From NCBI GenBank assembly GCA_949317995.1, contig OX439043.1:62656822-62720821 (forward strand): 64,000 nucleotides of DNA, written 5' to 3'. The notes beneath the pieces are model-generated. The model did no database searches and had not been told where the DNA came from. It saw only the letters and a program-made list of their open reading frames with translations. The translations under genes were made by a program, and so were the position numbers. Shown piece by piece: positions 47,160-64,000 of this stretch. The DNA is from Acholoe squamosa (taxonomy: Eukaryota; Annelida; Polychaeta; Phyllodocida; Polynoidae). How positions within the stretch are numbered: the stretch's first letter is position 1; each line of letters begins with the position of its first letter.

Positions 47160-49599
47160 GGGGGGGGGATCATAGAGCCAAGATGTTACATTATCAAAAT
47201 AAGAAAGTTTCTAATACTATTTGGAATTTTCTTTTCTGTACTATGTACACCAGATATGTGCACTTTTTCTGATAGTCATCCATGTTATTTTCCTTGTGTT
47301 ACGTTCACACTACGTATAGATCTACATCTAGATGGCATTTTCTTGTAGGAAGACTGTATGTAGGGGAGAGGGGGACAAATTAAGCCAGATATGCAGTTTT
47401 ATTTTTTCCCTGACTTTGATGAAAACACGTGACCTTTGGCATTGTTCAAGCAAGTTAGTCCATATTATTGGGCATCACTCAGCTTCAAGAGATATCAGGT
47501 ATATTTGATATTTATTATTTCTTATGGATTTTTGAAATAGAAATCTTTGGGTGGTTCAATGTGCCCCATGAGTGAAGTAGGTTGACCCACCCGTTGGGGT
47601 ATGTTGAACCACATGTGCCTAGAATGCACCCCCCCCCCCCCCATCGGAATAGCCAGTGGGATTATATGTGACCCGTCAAGGGAGAACACCCCTCCGCGGG
47701 GGATTTTTAATTCCCCATTTGGCCACCAGGGGGCATTGGAGGGGCAAAATTACTCTAAAATGATTATAAAAATATATAAGCTAATTTTTTATGCAGAGTT
47801 CAATGGTCTCGTTTAAAATGAACTAAATTTGCAGATTTTATGCCAATTTTTGGGGATACTCAGCAAAAACCCAAAAATTAAAACAGAAATGGAAAATTCC
47901 TTCTAGATCAAAATCTATGATAAAACTAATCATATTGTTATGTATTTTTAATGAAAAAATGCTGATTTATTGTATTTTTAGACATTATTATGGTTTATAA
48001 TCTATTTAGAGCTTAATCATCAATTTCAGATATGTATAACAACCTAAGTTCAAGGAATGATTTATCATGAATAGAAAGGTTATTTATTTCATCTTGCAAG
48101 CAGTGGAATATGGACGTCCCAAAGAATTAACCTAGGACCTCCATAGGCTTTGCCTCATTAGATAACTCTCAGCCAGACCTAACACTCATGAACATTTGCC
48201 TATACTATATTTTCTTAAAGCCTTTATATACTCAGGCCAAAAAAAAAAAGAAAAAAAGTTCCGGTTACCCGACAGACCTCAGCTATAAGGGGCTGACCTC
48301 AGAATTTATAATACAGATGCGTCTACAGATGTTTTTCTCGCTTATGACTATAAGGACCAACACAAAAGGAATAGTTGTGGTTAGGGAAAACTTCACACAA
48401 GAAGGTAACTTTATTCACTAAGTACACAGGTACTGGAGAGACCAGGTGATGCATGTGGAATGGACTCCAGTCCTGCTCTGCCGATCGCGCGGCTTCGTGG
48501 CAGAAACTAGAAGCTGGGCGCGAAGCATGGTGCTGCCCCCTCATGGGCCAACTAGGTATCAATGGTGATATCTTAGATCTCCTAGGTTTCCGTGAAAAAG
48601 TGACCAATTGTTTGGACCAGCTATTCACATGACGTCCTGCTTAAGTAATCCACTGCCTTTGCCAATCCCCTGTGAGACTATTGTATATCAATCTATTATC
48701 ATTATTATGATATGTTGTAATATATATTAATATTGATACTTTATATGTCACTGTTACTTCACGAATTTCTCATTAATATGATTTATAGCAACATCTAAAT
48801 GAAACTTGCGTTTCATTGTTGCAATAAACACTTCCCAACAAGAAATATGTGGCAAGGACCATGGATAGGAGTTGCCACTCAAACTATAGTATTTTTTCTA
48901 CCTGGGGCCCTCACAGAGAGAGTTAAGCCTTTAATTGAGTAGAAACCACTGATTATGTAGAATTACATCAAAAGATTCATATTCATAATATCTTGGGACA
49001 TTGCATTCTCTAGATGATATCTCTATGCATGGGTTTCAAACTTTGCTGTTTTCCTATTATGAGTAGTATGCACAGGAACCATATGACACCAAGAACATAA
49101 ATGCTAAGTCAAGCAAAATGTTACTGTGATGGATATTGATAGATAATCATTTTTTTAATGAAGGACTATGATTATTACCTCTAATTGGATGGGAATGGCA
49201 ACTACAATGAACATAATCTTTACTGAGATATCCCATCCAATTTAGCTGCTGCAAAACATACATTTTCATTACAATACAGCACCATCAACAGTAACATTAT
49301 ATTGTATATTTATGTAAGACACTTAATCTTTTTTGAAATTATGGCTTAATGAAAATGCCCACATTCAAAGGCTGTGTGTCAAGTGGTCGTCACAAGGTGC
49401 AAAGTGGTCATCTCAAGGTGAAAAGGAACTAAATGGAATGTCCTTAGTAAGGGTGATGAACTAGATATATATTATACACATGGATTTTCAAGATATAGCA
49501 GGTAAAAAAGCCTAAACAATTATCTTTCATTCAGTGCCTTTTGGAAGTCTGAGGACCTAAAACTCTCAAGTGGACAGAAGCTCTCTTCCTCAAGTAAAC
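47160..49599. other. Intergenic stretch with a possible solo LTR
   Basis: About 48320-48730, read on the minus strand, has LTR-like traits: GC-rich middle (CATGAGGGGGCAGCACCATG), an AATAAA near 48410 and a following T-rich end. I could not confirm TG/CA ends or a target duplication. 48780-49570 is a diverged repeat that also appears at about 53630-54240 (shared CATCTCAAGGTGAAAA and ACACATGGATTT). Confidence 0.35.
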
Positions 49600-50170
49600 A
49601 AAGTATGCCCTCTCCACCTTAGGTAGTCTAGCCACCACTTGTCTACCTCAGGTAGACTAGCAACCACTTATCTACCTGAGCTTGTCTACCTCAGGTAGAC
49701 CAGTAGCCACTTGTATACCTGAGATAGATAACTGCTCATCTACCTCAGGTAGACTGGCAACCATTTGTCTACCTGGGGTAGACAGTTGCTTGCCTACCTG
49801 AGGTAGACTTTGACCTGCCTTGTCAACCTCAGGTAGATTAGCAACTACTTATAATATCTAGCTCAGGTAGACTATGAGCTGATTGTCTCCCTCATGTAGG
49901 CTAGCAACTCACCGGTCAACCTCAGGTAGACAACTGCATATCTTCCTGAGGTATAGACTAGGAGCTACTTGTCTACCTCAGGGAGGCAGTGAACTCACTT
50001 GTTTCCCTGAGGTAGACAACTGCTTATCTACCTCAGGTAGAGCTATGCCACATCTCATGAGTTATATAGTAGAGAACAAGCCCCAGACTCGGGGGTGTAA
50101 GTGATGCACTATCAGGTGCTGTGTTGTGATTGGTTGATTCTGTTGTCTACCTGAGGTAGACTACTAATCA
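49600..50170. repeat. Palindromic minisatellite (TCTACCTCAGGTAGA theme)
   Basis: About 15 irregularly spaced, diverged copies of a perfect palindrome GTCTACCTCAGGTAGAC, separated by AGCAACCACTT-like spacers. Exact CTACCTCA occurs at 49643, 49686, 49740, 49973 and 50028; exact TGAGGTAG about three times. Open frames here are repeat products. Confidence 0.85.
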
Positions 50171-50701
50171 GCTTCTGCTTGTCTGCCTAGGGTAAAGTCC
50201 CGGTCGCCCAAGGGCTGCTCTGCGTTATGCCTACCCTGTTCTGCATATTCCTATATGGTGTGCATATATGCTATATGTGTAATATATCATATCTCTATGT
50301 GTTACGATTCATTTTTCAATATTCACAACATTCCAGAACGCGAATATTGCCCTTCTAATGTTTGCCTATGGGGACCTAACTGATAATAGTCCAATTCGCT
50401 TTTGGGGGTGCGCTGGAACAATCATTGTATCAAAAAACACAAAAAGCGCAAAGACACCTCTCCACTGAAATGATCCCATTTATGATAAGCTAGAGAATTA
50501 ATGCTGGGGATGTATACATATTTATCTATCCCCTGTTCTTAGTGTTGATATGCACTAATTAGCATCTCTATACCTCCATGGAGTACTAAACTGTGCTGTA
50601 CACCTCAGCCTCATTCATAAAACGTACATGCATCAGCACACATGACCCGTGGCTGGCCTTATAGTATGGGAAGTATGGACTTTCTATGTCCACACCACCT
50701 A

Positions 50702-51139
50702 CCGTATTTCCTCGAATACAAGCCTGGCCTCAAATATAAGCCTGCCCTGTTTATAAGCCTGGTTAAAAAGGGGCACTGGGTCTAATATAAGCTGGGCCCC
50801 GAATACAAGCCTGGGTATGGGACAGAAATCTAGTTGAGATCATTTATTACTCATAATTTTATTTTTAAGTGAAATATCTACATATTCCCTTACAAATTAA
50901 TCATCAAGTGACCAGGTATTATTTGAATGGGTATATTATGATTCTCAATATCACAAAACCTTTGTAAAATTGTTTAAATTATAGAATAAATCTTATAGAT
51001 ATGATAAGGACCACAGTAACACTTTTAGTGAAATAAATACAAGCCTGCCTCAAATATAAGCCTGCCCCAAATACAAACCTGCGGTCACTTTGACACTTGA
51101 AATCATTACAAGCCCGGGCTTCCAATTGAGGAAATATGG
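50702..51139. mobile_element. TA-flanked terminal-inverted-repeat MITE
   Basis: Left end CCGTATTTCCTCGAATACAA, right end the near reverse complement (...TTGAGGAAATATGG). TA on both sides fits a Tc1/mariner-type target. ACAAGCCTG and ATATAAGCCTG phrases recur inside. Related motifs occur at 60652-60805 and 63870-63985. Confidence 0.7.
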
Positions 51140-51328
51140 TATATAATATACAGACTGTTTAGGCTACAGGTCCTCCCAGGTAGACTAGTCTGACCCATTT
51201 CTCTCATTTCAAACTCTGTGTTTGTACCTAAAGGTAAGAGAGGACTGTTTTTATAAACCTTATGTGGGAATGTCACTTGCTAGTTGTGAGTCAGATATGG
51301 GCCTTTTAACATTTTATTTAGAGGTAAA

Positions 51329-51678
51329 AGGTCGAATCCCACTTGGCGAAAAAATGACTCAAATATCTCTGCAATTTTGAATCTCTTGCGAATTTGGGAC
51401 CTTCCCCAAATTCGCAAGGATATAACTGCAGTAGGGTGTATAGAACACAAGGGCACTCTTGCATTTATTCATATACTCCTTGGGTTATTTTGCCTTTGTT
51501 GATGCTTATATCTCAGTGGATTATGTATTTCCTGGCCTAAAATCACAAAAAAAATGCTTGTGTTCTATTCACCCTACTGTAGTTATATCCTTGCGAATTT
51601 GGGGAACGTCCAAAATTCGCAAGAGATTCAAAATCGCAGAGATCTTTGAGTCATTTTTCGCCAAGTGGGATTCGACCT
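51329..51678. mobile_element. Hairpin MITE, AGGTCGAATCCCAC family, copy 3
   Basis: 350 bp, ends AGGTCGAATCCCACTTGGCG and reverse complement. The arms pair over about 130 bp each side (GCGAATTTGGG/CCCAAATTCGC, TATATCCTTGCG/CGCAAGGATATA). It lies about 260 bp upstream of the MOLO1-like gene ATG. Confidence 0.75.
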
Positions 51679-51942
51679 ATAGGAAAAGAAAGGTATTCGA
51701 GGATGGGAATGTGAAAGGGAGAGAAGACAGAAGATGGGATTAGCTTAGGTGGTAATCTTGCTTCTTTATGAAAGCTATGATACGTTCATCAAAGATAGGC
51801 TTGGGGTAATTTATTTGAAATGGAACAAGTATGTAAAGATTGGTGGGCAATTCTCATGGACAGACATACATCAATATAGAGTAGAAGTTTATTTACTTGT
51901 CAACCCTTTCATGGTACAATTTCATATATACGCAGGTACACC

Positions 51943-57618
<5,676 letters not shown>

Positions 57619-57812
57619 TTATGAATCATTCTCCATCGAACTTTAATATCCTCCCATCAGAGTAGGGCTATAGGATACACAGTCCCATGCTTCGTTCAGG
57701 AAAGCAATTCCTGTACACAGTTACCCCAAATGGATTTGATAAGTAAGAGTATTTCAGGGATAAGGGTATTTGAGAGTTTAAACCATTTGAGGGATAAGAG
57801 TGTGTGTGTGGG

Positions 57813-57818
57813 AATAAA
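57813..57818 (+). terminator. Candidate polyadenylation signal of the MOLO1-like gene
   Basis: AATAAA 195 bp after the stop codon, the first one downstream. Confidence 0.5.
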
Positions 57819-58009
57819 GAGACATATTTGAGGTATAGGATACTGTGGTGGCTCATATTCCTCAATCGAGAACTTGTCCGAGCCATTTCAGGAGTATAAG
57901 AGCCCCGCACGCCCTAACCTAACTGTTATTCTTAGGATCTCAGCTGAAATCTAGAATTTCCCAGGTATTTAACGAGCAAGACAGGTGGTCTCAAGTGGGA
58001 GACAGGGAG

Positions 58010-58212
58010 GACATGGTCCTTCCCACACCAACCCCAACTTCTCAACGATTCAAAAAGAAATTTAGAAAGGTCAAACTGAAAAGCCGCTTTCATGAAACAT
58101 GGTTTCAGGGACAGGGAGAACATGGTCCTTCCACACCAACCCCAACTTCTCAACATTTCAAAAAGAAATTTAGAAAGGTCAAACTGAAAAGCCGCTTTCA
58201 TGAAACATGGTT
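58010..58212. repeat. Tandem duplication, about 100-bp unit
   Basis: Two copies, each containing ACATGGTCCTTCC, ACCAACCCCAACTTCTCAAC, AAAGAAATTTAGAAAGGTCA and CTTTCATGAAACATGGTTT. The open frames on both strands across it reflect the duplication. Confidence 0.9.
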
Positions 58213-58264
58213 TATTTCAGGACAATCTCTGAAATATGTAATGTTCAAAACTCTCAAAGTTTGA

Positions 58265-60651
58265 CAGTCTTTTCATTTTCACCCTTACACATCCTCTATC
58301 GTGTAAATAGAGTACCCAGAGGGTTGTCCTAATGCACTCGTGCATTATGAGGTTGGTCGGTTGATACTCTACAGTATTTCTTGCACAAAATATTTCACAA
58401 TAATCATCTGTGTTGCTATAGATAATGGTTCGCTAATTTCCTGTTGTATGTGATCAGGGACATTTTTTACACTTCTAGGAACGATGGTTTTTGATGAAAT
58501 ATATATTGTGGAGGAAAAATATTTTATAATTATTTTGATGGATTTTCTCCAAACATTTTCAATCGGGATTGCGATTAACAAAGGATTCTCCAAGGAAAAC
58601 GAGATTTTTGTGTTTCTCAATGGATCTGTGCGATTCAGTAAGGCTTTGGCGGTTGAGAAAATATGATTGTTTGATAAGGTGAGGCTCCACTACGCGATTT
58701 TTGCTGAAAATCGGAGCTATTCTCACAAAAGCAGACACAAACACAGATTATAGAGTGGTATTTGTTATTATTTCAAGGTGTAAATAGAAGATTGAGAGAG
58801 CTTTCTGTTCATGTGGGGAAGGCTTTGTGTTTAATCTCAGGCTATTTTGTTGGCAAAAGATGTTTTTGTTTACTAAATCAAGTTGACCTAATGTAAATAT
58901 TGCAGACTTTCACACTAATGACTCTCTGTAACTCAATATCAGACAGGTTTGATTTTTACAGTACAAGACCCTGTGATCTGTGTGACTGCTGTGTTGTTAT
59001 TTATATTTTGCTGTGTTGATGTTTATATATTGAACTCCTACCCAATCACAGAGTCTATGCATGTGCAGGTTAGTTAGTAAATATGGCACACAAGGAGAGA
59101 GATCACCCATAAAATAACCCCTGAAATCTCATGCTTACAATTTCGAATCTCATGTTTACAATATAGGAATGTCAACTCTCTATACCTCGGCACTATAGGG
59201 ATAAAATTAGGTGAGACTGTACCAAAAAATCGCGTAGCGGACCCTCACCTATAATTCATAGGTGTCTTTGAAAGGGGCTTTACTATTAGGTGTCGACCTA
59301 AAAGTAAATGTGAATCATGTTGATTTTTTTAAAATTAAAATTAGCACCTCATTTGAACGGTATACAATTATGGTTATGGTCAAAGATGTGTATATGTTTA
59401 GTACTCTTTAAGTTTCTTATATAGAATTGAAGCTTGAGATTGTGGTCTTATCTTTAAAAAAAAACAATTGTCTCCATAAATGATGCCCACAGAATATATA
59501 TGTATAATAGACATATTGAAGAATGTTTGTTATTTATAGAAATTATTCAGTAGGGGTAAAGCATTCCGTTGATTAAGTGATTGAGAGTAACTATATAATG
59601 TGATCATCTTCAACTCCGCTGTAAAATGTCGTCAAAATAACGATGGAATTTGTATATGCATGGATTCTCCCATTCAAACGATGTCAGTGGGGTATTTCCT
59701 CCTTCTACTTTTAAATTTTCTAAATTATCTCGGAACAGTCGTGAGTAACTAAATTTGGAAATTAATTTTGTGAGTTACAGAGATTAGCCTAATTCCACAA
59801 GGACATAAAATTTATCTTGTGATTTTCTCAGAATATCAATTCTAATCAGATGGAGCTTGAAACACAATATCAGAAGTGCCTAGCCATGGAGATTTAAAAA
59901 TGATTGACAGATAATTGTCAAATTTCTGCGATCCACACAAATAATCGTTGGGGGGAAGAGAAAAAATTCTTTTTTTTCTGCATGGCTTCTGTGGGGCCTT
60001 AAAGCAGCAAAACTGGCGTTATGGGACAAAAGGGTACCCTTTTGTCCCATAATGCCACCCCTGGAATCTTTATGTAACAAAACTTGCGTTAACGAACAAA
60101 TAGTCTTTATACAGCCAATGGTTCTTAAACAACAAATGGTTCTTATAAAGCAAAAGGTTCTAATAAAGCAAATGGTTCTTATACAGCAAATCATCATTAT
60201 ACAACTAATGGTTCTAATACAACAAACTTGTTAATGAGGAAGTAATTGCATTTTGGTAATTGCCAATTGGAAAATTAATTTCATAACAGACTCCAAAGTA
60301 GCATTGATGAGAACCAGTGGGACCAAATTTATTTTTAAAAGTTATGCAATTCTCAAAGGGTTGATTATAATGCACATGATTGTAAGATGTGCAGAAGATG
60401 GCCCTGAAAGAATGCATACGTGTGTCATCATTTTTGAGAAGAAAACAATAAGTAAGAAAACAAAAACAGTTTTAACTAACTGCTTCTCCCTCATCCATTT
60501 TCTGCCTTATCACGATGCGCCCATATTATAGAAAGAAAAGAAAAATTTGGAACTTCCATTGAAACTATGGCTAAGAAGCTGCCATAATGGACTTGAGGCA
60601 TATGCAATAGGCATCCATTCCAGCATATATATGGCAACTTTGAATTTGGGA
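58265..60651. other. Intergenic stretch, no gene seen
   Basis: AT-rich. About 58690-59250 is bounded by GGTGAGGCTCCACTACGCGA and its near complement TCGCGTAGCGGACCCTCACC (about 58678-58697 and 59229-59250), so a 570-bp inverted-repeat element is likely. 60100-60235 holds repeats of TTCTTATACAGCAAATGG. Confidence 0.45.
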
Positions 60652-63600
60652 TACTGTATTTCCCCATGTATGTCCGGGCTTGTATTAATACTAAGTGATA
60701 GATTGACCAGGCCTATACATGGGGCAGGCTTATACACGGGGCAGGCTAATACACGGGGCAGGCTAATACAGGGGGCAGGCTAATACACGGAGCAGGCTTA
60801 TATTTCTATGCCTGAACACCCTGTCAGCAGCTCTAATTCTCTGTTATAATACACATTTATTCGCACAATTTCCAATAACTTATATACTGATGAATTTATC
60901 CTTACAGTCTCGACCTAATAGTTTTGATCTAATAGGAATTACGGAGACATAGCTTAAAACATCCACCCTAAGTAGCCAACTCCATATGAATAATATGACT
61001 TTGTTCAGGAATGATCATCATAGGGGTAAAGGAGGTGGAGTAACTTGTTACATAAAGAATGTATATGTTCCATATACCGAAATAATACGAAAAAAAACCC
61101 AGTAAAAACAGTAAATAAAAATATTGAATGTCTATGTCTAAAAATAAATGTAAAGGTAAAGTTCTTGAGTGTTATAATTTCTTGACTGTGTGTATGGGTC
61201 ATGACAGTGTTATATATAATGAATGTTGGGTTATGGGGGACCTAAATGTTAACAGTAAAGCAAGAAACTGTAAGAAGAATGTCAAATTTCTTGAAACATA
61301 CTGGACTAAGATATCTTAACACCCCAGCTACTTATTATCATCCACATGGGAAATCCACGTTGGATCACTATTATACAACTGTGTAAACACATATGGCATA
61401 CTTGATAATCTCTGTGGTGACCATATACCAATATATGTTATAAAGAAGAAACAAAGAATAGTAAAACCCGAAGCCATAGTCATACGATGTAGAGATATGC
61501 AAAATTTCTCACAACAAGATTTTCTAAATGCAATGGATAACTCAGACTGGAACAACTGTTTAATAGAGGACATGAATGTAAATAACAAATATGAGTGTAT
61601 GATTAGTAATATTAATAGGTAATTAAATACAAAACACCCTGTAAAGGACCGTACTGTGAGGGAGAATGATGTGTTCTTTGATGAAGATATACGTTGTATG
61701 ATAATATTAAAACAGAGATTCTTCAATAAGGCCAAGAAATGTAGACCGAATATGTAGAATGTAGCCTTGGCAAGAGCTAAACAGATTCAAAAAATATTAA
61801 CAAAAGACTGAATGTGAAAAGAAAGAATGTGACTTTAAATCTTTTAAATAGGTACGAAAATGACCCAAGGCGTTTTTGGAAAACCTTGAATGGAGTCTGG
61901 AAAGGTCAGAGTTCCAAACCCACAATGTGTCTAAAAGATAACAATGGTAATACTGTTGAACAGCAACACACTGCGAATTTTATAAATGACTATTATATAA
62001 ATATAGCCATGGACCTAGCAAGACAAATGGTTAGTACTGTATATGTACAAGAGGATTTAGGTTAGTGTAATGACTCTCAGAGAAATAACTGTAAACCAAT
62101 GTGTTAAAACTGTGAAATCTATGATGGGTCACAAAAGCTCATGTATTAAAGATTTACCATGTAGAATTATTAAAATTCTATTAAGTCATAAACCGTATTT
62201 ATTACAAAGTTTGGTAAATGAAACTTTTAAGAATGGTGAACTACCAGATGTTATGAAAATAGGACAAATAGTTCCATTGCCCAAAACCGGTAACTTATCT
62301 GATGTATCTAACTGGAGACCCATAACCATGACAAATGTTTTCTCTAAATTAACAGAAAAGATTATACACTCACAGTTGATGAATTATATTATAGAAAATA
62401 ATATTATCAGTGATAGACAGTATGGATTTATCCCAACTAGATCAACAGTAGATGCCACTTTCAGGTTAATAGAATACTTAATTGAAGCTAGAAATAGAGG
62501 TGACTACTCTCTGGTACTTTTTCTAGACTTGAAGAAAGCATTTAATACTGTAAATCTGGATATTTTAATGAATAAATTGCGTAGTATAGGTTGTGATAAC
62601 GACTGCCTAAAATGATTAAAAAGTATTGGATTGTGGGGTAGCCCAAGGAACAGTCCTAGGTCCACTGTTGTTCAATATATACATAAACGATATAACCAGA
62701 GTAGTAAAAAATTGTGAATTTTTTCTATATGCAGATGATGTAGCACTTGTGATAAATGGTAAAGATACCGAGATTATGAGTAAACTTATGCAGACTGATG
62801 TTGTTAATATTGAGAAATGGTGCAGCCAAAATATCCTGACTATGAATGCAAAAAAAACCAAAGGTCCTATGGTGTCACTCGATTATGCAACATATTGGTA
62901 AATACGATATTACTTTGAACAATACCAAATTGGCTTGTGTTGAACACTTTAATTACCTTGGTGTAATAATTGATTTTGATCTAAACTTTAAAACACACTG
63001 TAAGAAAGTTGACTTGCAAGGTACTGTTAAGTTTAAGCAACTAAGAAATATTGTGAGATACCTGGATGAAGACACTAGCCTTAAAATCTATAAGACTATG
63101 ATAGTCCCGTTGTTAGAATACTGTAGTTATATATTGGAAAGTGGCCCTGTTACATTAGTAGATCATTTAGACACAATACAAAACCACTGTTTAAGAGCTT
63201 GTAAAAAGGGGAGACAACCACAAGATATTCATGTAAATGATTTACTGATATTATGTAATTTCAAAACACTTGCAGCAAGAAGAAAACCGGATGATAGCCT
63301 GTATGATGTATAAATATATACAAGTACCAGAGAATAGAATTGTCCCAGCAAGACCCCTTAGGGGTAATGATAAAATAAAAATTAAGGTAAATCGACCTAG
63401 AATTGAATTATATAGAACAAGCCTGCTATATAGAGGCAGTATTATCTGGGATTATCTACCGGTACATGTACAGACCGTAGACAACCTACAAATGTTCAAG
63501 AAACACTTGTGTGAAGTTATAATATGACCATGGCGTTAATGATTGGATAACAGAACTATGTATGAGTTATAATATGTATAGGACAAATTTTATTATGTGA

Positions 63601-63990
63601 CTGTTCATGGAAACCACTTGTCAAACATTGAATGTAAGTGTATTGCAGAATATAAACCTTTTTTGAATGTATTCTCATTACATCGGCTGATAATTGTAAA
63701 AGCTTCAGTACGTTAAGATATTGTTAGCCAATAAACTTGTTTCAAACTCAAACTCTCAATATATATTTGATACCAATAGGGGGTACACATGTGAAAGAGT
63801 TTTGCAAATGCTCTATCTAGAATTTGGAGTTATGGCCTAAAATGAAAATTTAATTGAACAGCTGTTGCAACCCCCGGGCTAATACACGGGCTCGGCTTGT
63901 ATTACACTAGGTCACTTCACTCATCACCCAGGCTAATACACGAGGCAGGCTAATACATGGGGCCGGGCCTATACATGGGGAGTTGTGGAA
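60652..63990. mobile_element. TIR element split by a LINE insertion
   Basis: Left part (60652-60805) starts CTGTATTTCCCCATGTATG and repeats GGCAGGCTAATACACGG. Right part (about 63870-63985) repeats GGCTAATACACG and ends ATACATGGGGA, roughly the complement of the left end. The plus-strand LINE lies between them. The right end is degraded. Confidence 0.5.
60905..63760 (+). pseudogene. CR1-like LINE, ORF2 with endonuclease and RT (broken)
   Basis: Endonuclease remnants: FDLIGITET, RGKGGGVTCYI, VMGDLNVNSKA. Linker at 61814-62065 (NDPRRFWKTLNGVWKG). RT at 62070-62901: NWRPITMTNVFSKLTEK, QYGFIPTRSTVDATF, FLDLKKAFNTVN, GVAQGTVLGPLLFNIYIND, FLYADDVALV (YADD). After a shift: FNYLGVIID, MIVPLLEYCSYILESGP, then a C-terminus ending LWYRGS/IIWDYLP-like text at 63527. 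Stops and shifts near 61200, 61740, 62065, 62615 and 62880. 3' UTR ends near 63750 after AATAAAC. No ORF1 is left upstream; the element is 5'-truncated or decayed. Confidence 0.82.
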
Positions 63991-64000
63991 TGAGAAAGGT

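Noticed and set aside
49600-50170. Possible CRISPR-like array
   Set aside because: The repeats are irregular in spacing and sequence, spacers are themselves similar, and the genome is eukaryotic.

Overview
This window is animal nuclear DNA. It has split genes with GT/AG introns, TATA promoters, AATAAA signals, microsatellites and a heavy load of retroelements and hairpin transposons. There are no bacterial operons, no ribosome binding sites and no RNA genes that I can see. The gene families present (BPI/LBP-like, and a TPM-domain MOLO1-like membrane protein), together with CR1-like LINEs, CACTG-ended DNA transposons and an env-bearing Ty3/gypsy element, suggest a marine invertebrate such as a lancelet or a lophotrochozoan. 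I cannot fix the species by eye.

Three host gene models can be supported. Two BPI/LBP-like genes lie in tandem on the minus strand. Gene A (1741-3786) shows its first four exons and runs off the left edge. Gene B (34530-44529) shows exons 1, 3, 4 and 5; its exon 2 was not found, and an LTR element sits where it should be. The two genes share the signal-peptide exon, exon sizes and phases, and a TATA box 96-99 bp before the ATG. The third gene (51943-57618, plus strand) has five exons with consistent phases and encodes a 341-residue type I membrane protein with a TPM/MOLO1-type ectodomain.

Layout: 1-3.9 kb gene A with a truncated CACTG transposon; 3.9-10.5 kb hairpin MITEs, a LINE fossil and a 745-bp element with perfect 31-bp terminal inverted repeats; 10.7-27.0 kb a 16.3-kb env-bearing Ty3/gypsy provirus-like element with near-identical LTRs, an ACAT target duplication and two extra ORFs; this sits inside the 3' end of a minus-strand CR1-like LINE (10.5-10.7 plus 27.0-30.6 kb) whose first ORF holds a degenerate NADAR-like domain; 31-34 kb tandem repeats; 34.5-44.6 kb gene B interrupted by a second LTR element that has gag-like and partial protease remnants but no visible reverse transcriptase; 45-51.7 kb LINE tail, MITEs and a palindromic minisatellite rich in let-7 seed matches; 51.9-57.8 kb the MOLO1-like gene, with two CACTG transposons in its introns; 58-64 kb a tandem duplication, then a second CR1-like LINE inserted in an older terminal-repeat element.

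The large LTR element is decayed. Gag, pol and env each carry frameshifts or stop codons, so it is described here as a broken endogenous copy. The most unusual items are its two extra ORFs, the NADAR-like domain in a LINE, the missing exon of BPI gene B and the let-7-seed palindrome array.
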